A stretch of DNA of 64,000 nucleotides from Micromonospora sp. RP3T (GTDB taxonomy: Bacteria > Actinomycetota > Actinomycetes > Mycobacteriales > Micromonosporaceae): contig NZ_PYPS01000015.1 of NCBI RefSeq assembly GCF_003027925.1, positions 1 through 64,000 on the forward strand, in the 5' to 3' direction. Both the position numbers and the translations under genes were made by a program. Below, in pieces: positions 21,267-29,883 of this stretch. The notes under the pieces are model-generated. The model was given only the letters and a program-made list of their open reading frames with translations. It was not told where the DNA came from and did not search any database. Within the stretch, counting starts at the first letter, position 1, and each line of letters starts with the position of its first letter.

Positions 21267-22532
21267 ATGCCCTTGAACCGCCTGCTGACCCTGGGGGTCG
21301 GCGCCTGCGCGGCGGTCGCGCTCAGTGTGCCGGTCGCCGCGGTCCCGGCCTCGGCCACCGCGTCCCACCCGCACCGCCATGGCGGCAGTCTGGTGCTGGT
21401 CGGTGGCGCGCTCGCCGACGACAACCGGGAGATCTACGACGACATCGTCCGGCTGGCCGGCGGCCCCGGAAAGGCCCGGATCGGCATCCTCACCGCGGGC
21501 GCTCCGGTGCCCGCCGAGGATCCCGACGCCGGCACGCCGGACTGCAACAACAGCGTCTGCAACGGCGAGTACTACGCGGACCTGTTCCGCTCCTACGGGG
21601 TGGCCGACGCCCGGTGGATCCCGATCGACCTGGACCACCCGGGCGCCGCCGACGATCCGGCGGTGGTCCGGCGGATCGAGTCGATGACCGGGTTCTTCCT
21701 CGGCGGCGGCGACCAGTACCGCTACGTCACCACGATGACCCGGGGTGCGGCGCAGCGGGACAGCGCGGCGCTGGCCGCGATCCGGCGCAAGCTGCGCGGC
21801 GGCGCGGTGGTCGCCGGCACCAGCGCGGGCGCGCAGATCATGGCGGGCCGGGACATGATCACCGGCGGTGCGACCGAGCCGGGGCTGCGTGACGGCGCGA
21901 AGCCGGGCTACTTCGACGACCCGGACGTGCTCGGCTACCTGCCGCGCGGCGGGTTCGGGTTCTTCACCGCCGGGCTTGTCGACACGCACTTCTCCCGCCG
22001 GGGGCGGGAGGCGCGGTCGATCCGCCTCGCCTCGGACACCGGGCACCAGCGGGTGTTCGGCCTGGACGAGAACACCGCGCTGGAGGTGACCGGCGTCGGC
22101 GGCCGGCGGCAGTCGCTGCGGGTGCTCGGGCAGCGCGGGGTCGGCGTGCTGGACCTGCGCCGGGCCCGGGTCACCGACCACGGCGGGGTGTGGGGGATCG
22201 AGGGCGTGCGGTGGAGCCGGCTCACCGCCGGGGACGCGTACGACGCGCCGCGGTGGCGGCTGGTGCCGGCCGCCGGCAAGCCGCGCGTCCGGCCGGCCGC
22301 CGGTGCGTGCACCGCGACGCCGTCCGAGGACGTCTTCTACGACTACGCCATGGTCGGGCTGGTGGAGGACGGGCTGGCCGCTCGTGCCGGGTGCGTGACG
22401 GTCGGCGGCACGTCGTACGAGAAGGACCCGACGTGGGTGGCGCGGCTGACCCGGGGCGCCGGCTTCGCGGCCTGGCGGGGCGCGACGGCCACCACGTTCA
22501 CCGACGTGGTGGTCGGCATCCGACCGGCCTGA
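21267..22532 (+). CDS. Secreted S51-family cyanophycinase-like peptidase (copy 1)
   Basis: The 421-residue protein has a signal peptide (MPLNRLLTLGVGACAAVALS... ASA) and a peptidase S51/cyanophycinase fold. Family marks are GGSLVLVGGAL at the domain start, FFLGGGDQYRY, the nucleophile Ser186 in GTSAGAQ, LVDTHFSRRGREAR with the likely catalytic His, and VFGLDENTALEV with the acid. Cyanophycinases cut the Asp-Arg polymer cyanophycin into beta-Asp-Arg dipeptides. Secretion suggests scavenging polymer from lysed cells. Cysteines in PDCNNSVCNGEYY may form a disulfide. A second, diverged copy follows 132 bases later, then a regulator, amino-acid transporter and M20 peptidase. Substrate is inferred from family and context; other peptides are possible. 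Confidence 0.8.
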   Translation: MPLNRLLTLGVGACAAVALSVPVAAVPASATASHPHRHGGSLVLVGGALADDNREIYDDIVRLAGGPGKARIGILTAGAPVPAEDPDAGTPDCNNSVCNGEYYADLFRSYGVADARWIPIDLDHPGAADDPAVVRRIESMTGFFLGGGDQYRYVTTMTRGAAQRDSAALAAIRRKLRGGAVVAGTSAGAQIMAGRDMITGGATEPGLRDGAKPGYFDDPDVLGYLPRGGFGFFTAGLVDTHFSRRGREARSIRLASDTGHQRVFGLDENTALEVTGVGGRRQSLRVLGQRGVGVLDLRRARVTDHGGVWGIEGVRWSRLTAGDAYDAPRWRLVPAAGKPRVRPAAGACTATPSEDVFYDYAMVGLVEDGLAARAGCVTVGGTSYEKDPTWVARLTRGAGFAAWRGATATTFTDVVVGIRPA

Positions 22533-22583
22533 CGCGGGCGCGGCGGCGTCGGACCGTGGGTCCGGCGCCGCCGTCACATCGAT

Positions 22584-22636
22584 GTAACAGAAGTTACGTA
22601 TTGAGCAGTGAACTTAATGGATGTAACTTCTGTTTC
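22584..22636 (+). promoter_or_regulatory. Paired operators upstream of the second peptidase
   Basis: Site 1 is GTAACAGAAGTTAC (22584-22597), a perfect GTAAC-N4-GTTAC palindrome. Site 2 is GTAACTTCTGTTTC (22623-22636), one mismatch. They start 39 bases apart. The two sites also form a larger inverted repeat (22581-22597 with 22623-22639, 16 of 17). A pair with the same 39-base period precedes the amino-acid transporter. The RpiR-type protein encoded between the two pairs is the likely ligand. Confidence 0.72.
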
Positions 22637-22664
22637 ATCGCTTCGTGGCCCCTCGGAGGTGCCC

Positions 22665-24092
22665 ATGTCCCCTTCCCGCAACTCTCGCCGACTCACCGTG
22701 ACGGCGGCCGTCGCCGCGCTGCTCACCGTCGCCCCGCTCGGCGTCACCGCCGCGCACGCCCAGGTCACCCGGGTACGCCAGGGCAGCGCCACGGACGCCA
22801 GCCGGGCGAGCTGGTCCGGCCCGGCGTACACCATGAACGGCTCCGGCGGCATCGTCACCGCCACCATGACCAGGGCGATCGACGCGATCCGCGGCGGCAC
22901 CGGCGCGATCGACGTGGTGGTCATCGCCGGCTCCGGCTCCGGCACCCCCGAGTGCGACGTGATCACGCCGCTGGCCGGCGTCAACTCCTGCACCACGCTC
23001 ACCCTGACCGCCACCGCGGACGGCAACAACAGCCAGGTCAACACGGACATCCGCAACGCCGAGTTCGTCTACTTCGCCGGTGGTGACCAGTGCCGTTACG
23101 TGGCCTGGAAGGGCACCGCGCTGGAGGCGTCGGTGGAGTCGGTGGTGGCCAAGGGCGGCGGCGTCGGCGGTGGCAGCGCCGGGCACCACGTCAACAGCGA
23201 CGTGGTCTACGACGCCTGCGCCGCGAGCGCCACCTCGGCGACCGCGCTGGCCAACCCGTACGACAGGTCGTTGACGTTCACCACCGGCATGTTCCGCTGG
23301 CCGAACTACGCCGGCACGATCAACGACTCGCACTTCGTCACCCGGGACCGGATGGGCCGGACCATCGCGTTCGTGGCCCGGGCGGTCAAGGACGGGCTGG
23401 TCACCGGCGGCAAGGCGTGGGGCGTCGGGGTCGAGGAGGGCGCGTCGCTCTACGTGGACCGGGCCGGCCGGGCCACGCTCAGTGGCCCGAGCGCGTACGT
23501 GGTGCTCGGCGACCACCAGCCCGAGGTGGCGGTGTCCGGGCAGCCGCTGACGTACACCGGCGTCAAGATCTGGAAGCTGACCAACGGGCAGAGCTACGAC
23601 TTCGCCAACCGGCCCACCTGCGGCTACTACCTGCGCAGCGTGCGCGCCGGCGTACCGGACAGCAGCCTCTACAGCGGCACGCCGGTGACCGACTGCTCGT
23701 CCACCCCGCCGCCGTCGGGCGGGTCGTCCTACGCCGAGGTGGAGCCGAACGACTCCCGGACCGCCGCGAACGACATCTCCGGACTGACCTACCCGGCCAC
23801 CGTCACCGGGGACATGGAGAGCACCGCCGACCGGGACTACTTCTCGCTCACGCTCGGCAGTGGACAGACGCTGACCGTGAACTGCGCGGTGCCGTCCGCC
23901 TACGACGCGGACCTGTACCTGCTCAGCGCCACCGGCAGCACGCTGACCCGGTCGGTGAACGACGGCGCCGGGGCGGACGAGTCGGTCACGCTGACCCGGA
24001 CCGCCGCCGGCTCGGCCACCTACCACCTCGACCTGGAGGCGTACGCCGGCTCCGGCGCCGCCGACTACGCCTGCGCGATCACGAAGTCCTGA
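22665..24092 (+). CDS. Secreted S51-family cyanophycinase-like peptidase (copy 2) with C-terminal PPC domain
   Basis: The 475-residue protein has a signal peptide (MSPSRNSRRLTVTAAVAALL... AHA), an S51-like domain to about residue 345 and a C-terminal pre-peptidase (PPC) beta-sandwich from about 360 (YAEVEPNDSRTAANDISGL... DRDYFSLTL). The peptidase marks are FAGGDQCRY, Ser171 in GGGSAGHH, INDSHFVTRDRMGR and VGVEEGASLYV, aligning with those of copy 1 but with little identity between them. PPC domains occur on secreted proteases and are often removed during maturation. ATG 22665 follows CGGAGG; upstream codons lack a signal. Paired operator sites lie just upstream. Confidence 0.78.
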   Translation: MSPSRNSRRLTVTAAVAALLTVAPLGVTAAHAQVTRVRQGSATDASRASWSGPAYTMNGSGGIVTATMTRAIDAIRGGTGAIDVVVIAGSGSGTPECDVITPLAGVNSCTTLTLTATADGNNSQVNTDIRNAEFVYFAGGDQCRYVAWKGTALEASVESVVAKGGGVGGGSAGHHVNSDVVYDACAASATSATALANPYDRSLTFTTGMFRWPNYAGTINDSHFVTRDRMGRTIAFVARAVKDGLVTGGKAWGVGVEEGASLYVDRAGRATLSGPSAYVVLGDHQPEVAVSGQPLTYTGVKIWKLTNGQSYDFANRPTCGYYLRSVRAGVPDSSLYSGTPVTDCSSTPPPSGGSSYAEVEPNDSRTAANDISGLTYPATVTGDMESTADRDYFSLTLGSGQTLTVNCAVPSAYDADLYLLSATGSTLTRSVNDGAGADESVTLTRTAAGSATYHLDLEAYAGSGAADYACAITKS

Positions 24093-24106
24093 CCGGAACG
24101 GGTTCG

Positions 24107-24131
24107 TGGGCGGGCGGGCGACGCCCGCCCA
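24107..24131 (+). terminator. Hairpin after the second peptidase gene
   Basis: TGGGCGGGC and GCCCGCCCA arms of 9 bp separated by 7 bases, 15 bases after the stop codon. Confidence 0.5.
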
Positions 24132-24147
24132 CCGATCGGTGGGCCGT

Positions 24148-24153
24148 TACGCT
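24148..24153 (+). promoter_or_regulatory. -10 element of a probably leaderless regulator gene
   Basis: TACGCT ends 6 bases before GTG 24160, so transcription would begin at or next to the start codon. No ribosome-binding site is visible. Confidence 0.5.
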
Positions 24154-24159
24154 CTGCTC

Positions 24160-25044
24160 GTGCCGAACTCCGAAACTGTCGACGATCCGCACGTGGTGGG
24201 CGTCGCGGCGCTGATCCGTGGGCGACTCGGCGAGTGCAGCCCGGCCGAGCGCCGGGTCGCCCGCACGCTGCTCGCCGCCTACCCGTCCGCCGGCCTGGGC
24301 ACGGTGGCCGCGCTCGCCGAACGCGCCGAGGTGAGCGCGCCGACCGTGCTGCGGCTGCTGTCCCGGCTCGGGTTCGGCGGGTACCCGGAGTTCCAGCGGG
24401 CGCTGCGCGACGAGTTGGCGGAGCGGGAGACCTCGCCGCTGACCGCCTACCGGGCCGCCGAGCACGGCGGGGCGCCCCCGGAGGGCGCGTTGCCCCGGGC
24501 CGCGGCGACGCTGCCGGCGGCGGTGGCCGGCACGCTCGCCGACCTGCCCCGGGGGGAGTTGGACGCGGCCGTGCGGCTCCTCGCCGACCAGCAGTTCCGG
24601 GTCACCGCGGCCGGTGGTCGGTTCTCCGCACTGGTGGCCAGCTACCTGGTGCTGCACCTGATGCAGGTGCGCGGCAACAGCCGGCTGCTGCCGCCCGGCC
24701 CGGTGGCCCGCGCCGACCTGCTCGTCGACGTCGGCAAGCGGGATCTCGTCGTGCTCTTCGACTTCCGTCGGTACGAGGAGCCGACGCTGGCGCTGGCCCG
24801 GGAGGTGACCGCGCGGGGCGCCCGGGTGGTGCTGTTCACCGACCGGTGGCTGTCGCCGGTGGCCGGGCTGGCCGAGGTGGTGCTGCCCGCCCGGGTCGAC
24901 TCGCCGTCGCCGTACGACAGCTTCGTGCCCACGCTGGCGTTGGTGGAGACGCTGGTCGCGGCGCTGATCGACAGGCTCGGCCCGGCGGCCGGCGCGCGGC
25001 TGAAGGCGATGGAGGGGGCGCAGCAGGCGTTCGGTGACCACTGA
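24160..25044 (+). CDS. RpiR/MurR-family transcriptional regulator
   Basis: The 294-residue protein has an N-terminal HTH_6 domain (LGECSPAERRVARTLLAAYP, then AERAEVSAPTVLRLLSRLGF as the helix-turn-helix) and a C-terminal SIS sugar-isomerase-like domain (about 115-260) that binds the effector in this family. GTG 24160 is chosen because a TACGCT -10 is placed for leaderless expression; a start at 24106 would sit inside the upstream hairpin. It lies between the peptidase and the transporter genes, both preceded by paired GTAAC-N4-GTTAC-like sites, so it probably controls them. RpiR proteins usually sense sugar phosphates; a role in amino-acid or peptide use would be atypical and is inferred from position. 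Confidence 0.82.
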   Translation: MPNSETVDDPHVVGVAALIRGRLGECSPAERRVARTLLAAYPSAGLGTVAALAERAEVSAPTVLRLLSRLGFGGYPEFQRALRDELAERETSPLTAYRAAEHGGAPPEGALPRAAATLPAAVAGTLADLPRGELDAAVRLLADQQFRVTAAGGRFSALVASYLVLHLMQVRGNSRLLPPGPVARADLLVDVGKRDLVVLFDFRRYEEPTLALAREVTARGARVVLFTDRWLSPVAGLAEVVLPARVDSPSPYDSFVPTLALVETLVAALIDRLGPAAGARLKAMEGAQQAFGDH

Positions 25045-25095
25045 AACGTCCGTTACAAAAAACTGTAACCCCACCGAGATCGTAACGTGAGTTAC
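25043..25095 (+). promoter_or_regulatory. Paired operators upstream of the amino-acid ABC transporter
   Basis: Site 1 is GAAACGTCCGTTAC (25043-25056), overlapping the regulator stop codon. Site 2 is GTAACGTGAGTTAC (25082-25095), a perfect GTAAC-N4-GTTAC palindrome. They are 39 bases apart, as in the pair at 22584. Between them, GTTACA (25052-25057) and TGTAAC (25064-25069) form an extra inverted repeat. Confidence 0.72.
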
Positions 25096-25136
25096 AGTCC
25101 GGGGGCTGGCTGATCCGGCCCCCGGAAGGACTCCCC

Positions 25137-26078
25137 ATGCGCATCCGTTCCCTCGCCCTGCTCGGCGTGACCACGGCCTTGCTCGCCGCCACCGCCGCCT
25201 GCGGTGGCACCGCCACCGGCGGCGCCACCGACGAGATCACGCCCGTCTCGGTCACCATCGACGGTGTCGGACCGATCGAGACCGACAAGGCCGTCGCGGC
25301 CAAGGTCCCGTCCGACGTCCGCGGTCGCGGCACCGTCACGGTCGCCACCAACGCCCCCTACCAGCCGTTCGTCGACTTCAAGGTGGAGGGCCGCACCGAC
25401 CAGTTCGTCGGCCTCGACCCCGACCTGTTCCAGGCCGCCTCGGCCCGGCTCGGCCTCAAGGCCACCTTCACCCAGCAGCCGTTCGACGGCCTGGTGCCCG
25501 GCCTCCAGGCCGCCAAGTACGACGCCATCGCCGGTGGCATCACCGACAAGAAGGAACGCCAGCAGGTCGCCACGTTCGTCGACTACTCCGCCTCCGGCAC
25601 CGGGTTCCTGGTCGCCGCCGGCAACCCGCTCGGCGTGAAGACGGTGGCCGACCTCTGCGGCCGGACGGTCGCCGTGCAGAAGGCCAGCAACCAGGCGAAG
25701 AACCTGGCGGCCTACGCCAAGGAGAGCTGCGCCGGCCGGCCGCTGGCGATCAAGGAGTACCCGGAGAACCCGCAGGCGGTGCAGGCGCTGATCGCCGGCA
25801 ACGTGCAGGTGGTCGCCGCCACCCGGGTCAACCTGGTGGAGACCGCCGGCTCGCTCGCCGGCAAGGCCGAGCTGGTCGACGACCCGTCCTCGCCCAACGG
25901 CTGGCTGGCCAGCCCGAACGGCTTCGGATTCCTCAAGGCGAACAAGGAGCTGGCCGAGGCGTACCGGGCCGCTGTGCAGTCCCTGATCGACGACGGCACC
26001 TACGGCAAGATCCTGGCCCGCTGGAAGCAGACCCCGATCGCGATCGACAAGGCCACCGTCGACCAGGCCATCGACTGA
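25137..26078 (+). CDS. Polar amino-acid ABC transporter substrate-binding lipoprotein
   Basis: The 313-residue protein starts at ATG 25137 after GGAAGGA. It has a lipoprotein signal with lipobox ATAAC and a family 3 solute-binding domain ([12 protein letters not shown]..., [36 protein letters not shown]). Family 3 proteins bind polar or basic amino acids, opines or small derivatives. Given the upstream cyanophycinase-like genes and the shared operators, candidate ligands are arginine, aspartate or the beta-Asp-Arg dipeptide; sequence alone cannot decide. Permease and ATPase genes follow on the same strand. Confidence 0.88.
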   Translation: MRIRSLALLGVTTALLAATAACGGTATGGATDEITPVSVTIDGVGPIETDKAVAAKVPSDVRGRGTVTVATNAPYQPFVDFKVEGRTDQFVGLDPDLFQAASARLGLKATFTQQPFDGLVPGLQAAKYDAIAGGITDKKERQQVATFVDYSASGTGFLVAAGNPLGVKTVADLCGRTVAVQKASNQAKNLAAYAKESCAGRPLAIKEYPENPQAVQALIAGNVQVVAATRVNLVETAGSLAGKAELVDDPSSPNGWLASPNGFGFLKANKELAEAYRAAVQSLIDDGTYGKILARWKQTPIAIDKATVDQAID

Positions 26079-26106
26079 CCCCCGGCGGACCGCCGCCCCC
26101 CGAACC

Positions 26107-26166
26107 GCGGTCGCCGGGCGCCCTTTCGACTCCGTGAGGGCGGGCCCGAAGGCGCCCGGCGACCGC
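26107..26166 (+). terminator. Long intercistronic hairpin after the binding-protein gene
   Basis: Perfect 16-bp arms (26107-26122 and 26151-26166) around a 28-base loop, between binding-protein and permease genes. No U tract. Confidence 0.6.
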
Positions 26167-26194
26167 CGCACCCCCTGCCGGAGGCACTCCCACG

Positions 26195-27052
26195 ATGACC
26201 ACCACCGAACCCCCGACGGTACGGGTCGTCCCCGTCCGCCACTACGGCCGCTGGCTCACCGCGCTGGTCGTGGCCGGGCTGGCCGCGATGTTCCTGCGGG
26301 CGCTGCTGACCAGCCCCAACCTCGAACCCCGCACCGTGGCCCACTACCTGTTCCAGGACTACGTGCTCGACGGCGTGGTCACCACGCTCTGGCTCACGCT
26401 GCTCGCCATGCTGCTCGGTACCGCCGGCGGCGGCCTGCTCGCCGTGCTGCGGCTCTCCGACAACCCGGTGCTGCGCGGCGTCTCGTGGACGTTCATCTGG
26501 GTCTTCCGCGGCACCCCGCTGCTGGTGCAGATCATCTTCTTCGGGTTCCTCGGCGCGCTGTTCCCCCGGATCACGCTCACCGTGCCGTTCACCGGCACCG
26601 TGCTGTTCGACCGCCCCACCAGCGTGGTGATCACCGGCACCGTCGCCGCCGTGCTCGCGCTGTCGCTCAACGAGATGGCGTACGCGGCCGAGGTGATCCG
26701 CGGCGGCATCCTGGCCGTCGACGACGGGCAGACCGAGGCCGCCGCCGCGCTCGGCATGGGCCCCACGCTCACCCTGCGCCGGGTGGTGCTGCCCCAGGCC
26801 ATGCGCGTGATCATCCCGCCGATGGGCAACGAGACCATCACCATGCTCAAGTCGACGGCGCTCGTGTCGATCATCGCCGGACGGGACCTGATGACCGCCG
26901 TGCAGAGCGTCTACCAGAACAACTACAAGGTGATCCCGCTGCTCCTGGTGGCGGCGATCTGGTACCTCGCCCTGGTCAGCCTCCTCTCCGTCGGCCAGTG
27001 GCTGATCGAGCGCCGGTTCGGCCGCGGCTTCGCCCGGGGAGGCGTGCGATGA
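26195..27052 (+). CDS. Amino-acid ABC transporter permease (His/Glu/Gln/Arg/opine type)
   Basis: The 285-residue protein has one helix near residue 20-40 and then the HEQRo permease domain: [69 protein letters not shown] and [18 protein letters not shown]. The EAAxxLG coupling loop that contacts the ATPase is clear. It overlaps the ATPase start by four bases (ATGA). As the only permease gene in the operon it should work as a homodimer. Confidence 0.92.
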   Translation: MTTTEPPTVRVVPVRHYGRWLTALVVAGLAAMFLRALLTSPNLEPRTVAHYLFQDYVLDGVVTTLWLTLLAMLLGTAGGGLLAVLRLSDNPVLRGVSWTFIWVFRGTPLLVQIIFFGFLGALFPRITLTVPFTGTVLFDRPTSVVITGTVAAVLALSLNEMAYAAEVIRGGILAVDDGQTEAAAALGMGPTLTLRRVVLPQAMRVIIPPMGNETITMLKSTALVSIIAGRDLMTAVQSVYQNNYKVIPLLLVAAIWYLALVSLLSVGQWLIERRFGRGFARGGVR

Positions 27053-27810
27053 CGGCGATGGTCCGTGCCGAGGGCGTGACCAAACGGTTCGGCCCGGTCG
27101 AGGTGCTCAAGGGCATCGACCTGACCGTGGCCGCCGGCGAGGTGGCCTGCCTGCTCGGCCCCTCCGGCTCCGGCAAGTCGACGTTCCTGCGCTGCGTCAA
27201 CCACCTGGAACGCATCGACGGCGGGCAGCTCTCGGTCGACGGCGAGCTGGTCGGCTACCGCCGCCAGGGCGACAAGCTGCACGAGTTGAAGGCGCGCGAG
27301 GTGGCCGTGCGCCGCCGGGACATCGGCATGGTGTTCCAGCGGTTCAACCTGTTCCCGCACCTCACCGCGCTCGGCAACGTCACCGAGGCGCCGGTGCGGG
27401 TGCTGCGTACGCCGCGCGAGCGCGCCCGCGCCGAGGCGATGCGCCTGCTCGACCGCGTCGGGCTGGCCGAGCGCGCGGACCACTACCCGAGCCAGCTCTC
27501 CGGCGGCCAGCAGCAGCGGGTGGCGATCGCCCGGGCGCTGGCCATGCGCCCGAAACTGATGCTCTTCGACGAGCCCACCTCCGCGCTCGACCCGGAACTC
27601 GTCGGCGAGGTGCTGGACGTGATGAAGGGGCTCGCCGCCGATGGCATGACCATGGTGGTGGTGACGCACGAGATGGGCTTCGCCCGTGAGGTCGCCGACC
27701 AGGTCGCGTTCCTCGACGACGGCGTGGTGGTCGAGGCCGGCCCGCCGGACGAGGTGCTCGGCCGACCCCGCCACGAGCGCACCCGCGCCTTCCTCGACAA
27801 GGTGCTCTGA
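27049..27810 (+). CDS. Amino-acid ABC transporter ATP-binding protein (GlnQ-type)
   Basis: The 253-residue ATPase has Walker [10 protein letters not shown], the Q-loop region [19 protein letters not shown], signature LSGGQQQRV and Walker [20 protein letters not shown], followed by the switch histidine in [10 protein letters not shown]. This is the GlnQ/HisP pattern for polar amino-acid uptake. It begins within the permease stop codon. The M20 peptidase gene starts one base after its stop, so transport and hydrolysis are tightly coupled in one transcript. Confidence 0.93.
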   Translation: MTAMVRAEGVTKRFGPVEVLKGIDLTVAAGEVACLLGPSGSGKSTFLRCVNHLERIDGGQLSVDGELVGYRRQGDKLHELKAREVAVRRRDIGMVFQRFNLFPHLTALGNVTEAPVRVLRTPRERARAEAMRLLDRVGLAERADHYPSQLSGGQQQRVAIARALAMRPKLMLFDEPTSALDPELVGEVLDVMKGLAADGMTMVVVTHEMGFAREVADQVAFLDDGVVVEAGPPDEVLGRPRHERTRAFLDKVL

Positions 27811-27811
27811 C

Positions 27812-28978
27812 GTGGACCCGCTGCTGCGCGCCGCCGGTGACCGGCTCACCGCGTACCACGACCGGCTCGCCCGACTGGTCGCTGTCGACTCCGGCTCCGG
27901 CCAGGTCGACGGGCTGCGGGAGGTCGCCGATCTGGTGCAGGGCTGGTGCCTCGGCGCCGGGCTGTCCGTCGAGCGGGCACCGGTCGCCGACCCGGCCGGC
28001 CGGCCACTCGGCGACGTGCTGGTCGCCCGCCGCCGGGGTACCGGCACCCGCCGGATCCTGCTCGCCGGCCACCTGGACACCGTGTTCCCGCCGGGCACCG
28101 CCGCCGCCCGCCCGTTCCGGGTGCAGGACGGCCGGGCGTACGGGCCGGGGGTCAGCGACGACAAGGGCGGCGTGCTCGCCGGACTCGCCGCCGTCGAGGT
28201 GCTCGCCACGCTGGACCGGCACCGCTACGGCGAACTGGTGCTGGTCTGCACGCCGGACGAGGAGATCGGGTCGGTGGGCAGCCGGCCGCTGCTGCGTACC
28301 CTCGGGGCCGAGGCCGACGTGGCGCTCTGCCTGGAGTGCGCCCGTGACAACGGCGACCTGGTCTCCGCCCGCAAGGGCGTCGCCGACCTGGCGGTGACGC
28401 TGCGCGGGCGGGCCGCGCACGCCGGCATCGAACCGGAGCGCGGCGCCAACGCGCTGCTCGCCGCCGCCCGGCTGACCGTGGCGCTGGACCAGCTCAACGG
28501 CCGCTGGCCCGGGGTGACGGTGAACGTCGGCGCGTTGGAGGCCGGCGGCCGGCCCAACGTGGTCGCCGACCGGGCCCGGATGCTCGTCGACCTGCGCGCC
28601 TGGCGCACCGGCGAGTACGAGGCCGCGCTGGCCGAGATCCGCCGGCTGGTCGCCGCGCCGCTCGTCTCCGGCGTGCACGCCGAGCTGGCCGTGCAGGCGC
28701 CGACCCCGCCGTGGGAGCCGGACCCGGCCGGGCGTCGGCTGGCCGAGCTGGCCGCGAAGGTGGGCGCCGGGCTCGGCGTACCGGTGTCGCACACCGCGAC
28801 CGGTGGCTGCGCCGACGCGAACCTGCTGGCGGAGGCCGGCGCGACGGTGCTGGACGGGCTCGGCCCGGTCGGCGGCGCCGACCACAGCCCGGGGGAGTGG
28901 CTCGATCTCGACTCGGTGGTGCCGCGGGTGGCGCTGCTGGCCGGCCTGATCGACGCGCTCGGCCGAGCCGGCACGTAG
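27812..28978 (+). CDS. M20-family metallopeptidase (ArgE/DapE/carboxypeptidase G2-like)
   Basis: The 388-residue cytoplasmic protein has the M20 metal ligands: AGHLDTVFP (His and Asp), GVSDDKGG (bridging Asp) and TPDEEIGS (catalytic Glu then ligand Glu), then CLECAR and a late His in [10 protein letters not shown]. The dimerisation insert ([17 protein letters not shown]) is also typical. No signal peptide is seen. GTG 27812 lies one base after the transporter ATPase stop. M20 enzymes hydrolyse dipeptides, acyl amino acids or folyl-glutamate. In this operon the attractive substrate is an imported dipeptide from the secreted S51 enzymes, perhaps beta-Asp-Arg. That is inference; characterised isoaspartyl dipeptidases are other families. 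Confidence 0.85.
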   Translation: MDPLLRAAGDRLTAYHDRLARLVAVDSGSGQVDGLREVADLVQGWCLGAGLSVERAPVADPAGRPLGDVLVARRRGTGTRRILLAGHLDTVFPPGTAAARPFRVQDGRAYGPGVSDDKGGVLAGLAAVEVLATLDRHRYGELVLVCTPDEEIGSVGSRPLLRTLGAEADVALCLECARDNGDLVSARKGVADLAVTLRGRAAHAGIEPERGANALLAAARLTVALDQLNGRWPGVTVNVGALEAGGRPNVVADRARMLVDLRAWRTGEYEAALAEIRRLVAAPLVSGVHAELAVQAPTPPWEPDPAGRRLAELAAKVGAGLGVPVSHTATGGCADANLLAEAGATVLDGLGPVGGADHSPGEWLDLDSVVPRVALLAGLIDALGRAGT

Positions 28979-29023
28979 CGAGAATCAGGAATTTCATTTC
29001 CGCTGCCGAGTAGGGTCCGGGGA

Positions 29024-29869
29024 GTGGAGGGCTCCCCGTTCCGTGGTGTGACGGCGGCGCTGGCGACCCTGCACGGCAAGCAGTGGGCGCTGCGCCCGCC
29101 GCTGCGCCGCCGGCTGGGCCTGGGCCTGCGGGTGGCGGCGGTGGACACCGACGCGCTCGGCACGTTCACCGGTGAGGTGCCCCGACCCGGCACCGCGCGG
29201 GAGACCGTGCTGCGCAAGGCGCGGCTCGGGATGTCCGCCACCGGGTGCCCGGTCGGCCTGGCCAGCGAGGGGGCGTTCGGTCCGCACCCGACGCTGCCCG
29301 GCGTGCCGGCCGACGTGGAGTACGTCGCCCTGGTCGACGACCGCTCCGGCCTGACCGTGGTGGAGTCCGTGGTCAGCCTGGAGACCAACCACGCGCAGCT
29401 CACCACCGACGGTCGGGACCGGGCCGTGGTGGTGGCCTTCCTGCGCCGGGTCGGCTTCCCGCACCACGCCGTCGTCGTCCGGCCGGCGCGGGGCGCGGGC
29501 CGGCCGGAGAAGGGTCTGCGCCGGCACGGCGACGTGTTCGCCGCGCTGCGTCGGGCAGCCGCCGACAGCGTGGACGGCGACGCCGTGCTCGCGGCGGACC
29601 TGCGGGCCCACGTCAACCCGACCCGGATGCGGGTGATCGCCGCCGCCGGGCTGGGCCTGGCCCGTCGGCTCGCCACCGCCTGCCCGGCGTGCGCCGCGCC
29701 CGGGTTCGGCCCGCTCGGCACGGAGGGCGGCCTGCCCTGCCGGGCCTGCCGCACGCCCACCCCGCACGTGGCGGTGCGGATCTCCGGATGTGCCCGGTGC
29801 CCGTACCGCGAGCGTCGTCCGGTGGCCGGCGCGGCCGACCCCGGGTCCTGCCCGCGCTGCAACCCCTGA
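29024..29869 (+). CDS. Conserved protein with C-terminal zinc ribbon, resembling DUF6671
   Basis: The 281-residue protein has no signal peptide. The first 210 residues contain GMSATGCPVGLASEGAFGPHP and SVVSLETNHAQLTT, which resemble the DUF6671 family, whose function is unknown to me. The C-terminus holds four CxxC pairs (CPAC, CRAC, CARC, CPRC), a probable pair of zinc ribbons. GTG 29024 sits 7 bases after TAGGGT (29011-29016), so the transcript may be leaderless. It is convergent with the carbonic-anhydrase-like gene, leaving 14 bases between stops. No functional link to its neighbours is visible. Confidence 0.65.
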   Translation: MEGSPFRGVTAALATLHGKQWALRPPLRRRLGLGLRVAAVDTDALGTFTGEVPRPGTARETVLRKARLGMSATGCPVGLASEGAFGPHPTLPGVPADVEYVALVDDRSGLTVVESVVSLETNHAQLTTDGRDRAVVVAFLRRVGFPHHAVVVRPARGAGRPEKGLRRHGDVFAALRRAAADSVDGDAVLAADLRAHVNPTRMRVIAAAGLGLARRLATACPACAAPGFGPLGTEGGLPCRACRTPTPHVAVRISGCARCPYRERRPVAGAADPGSCPRCNP

Positions 29870-29883
29870 GCGCCGTCCCCGGT

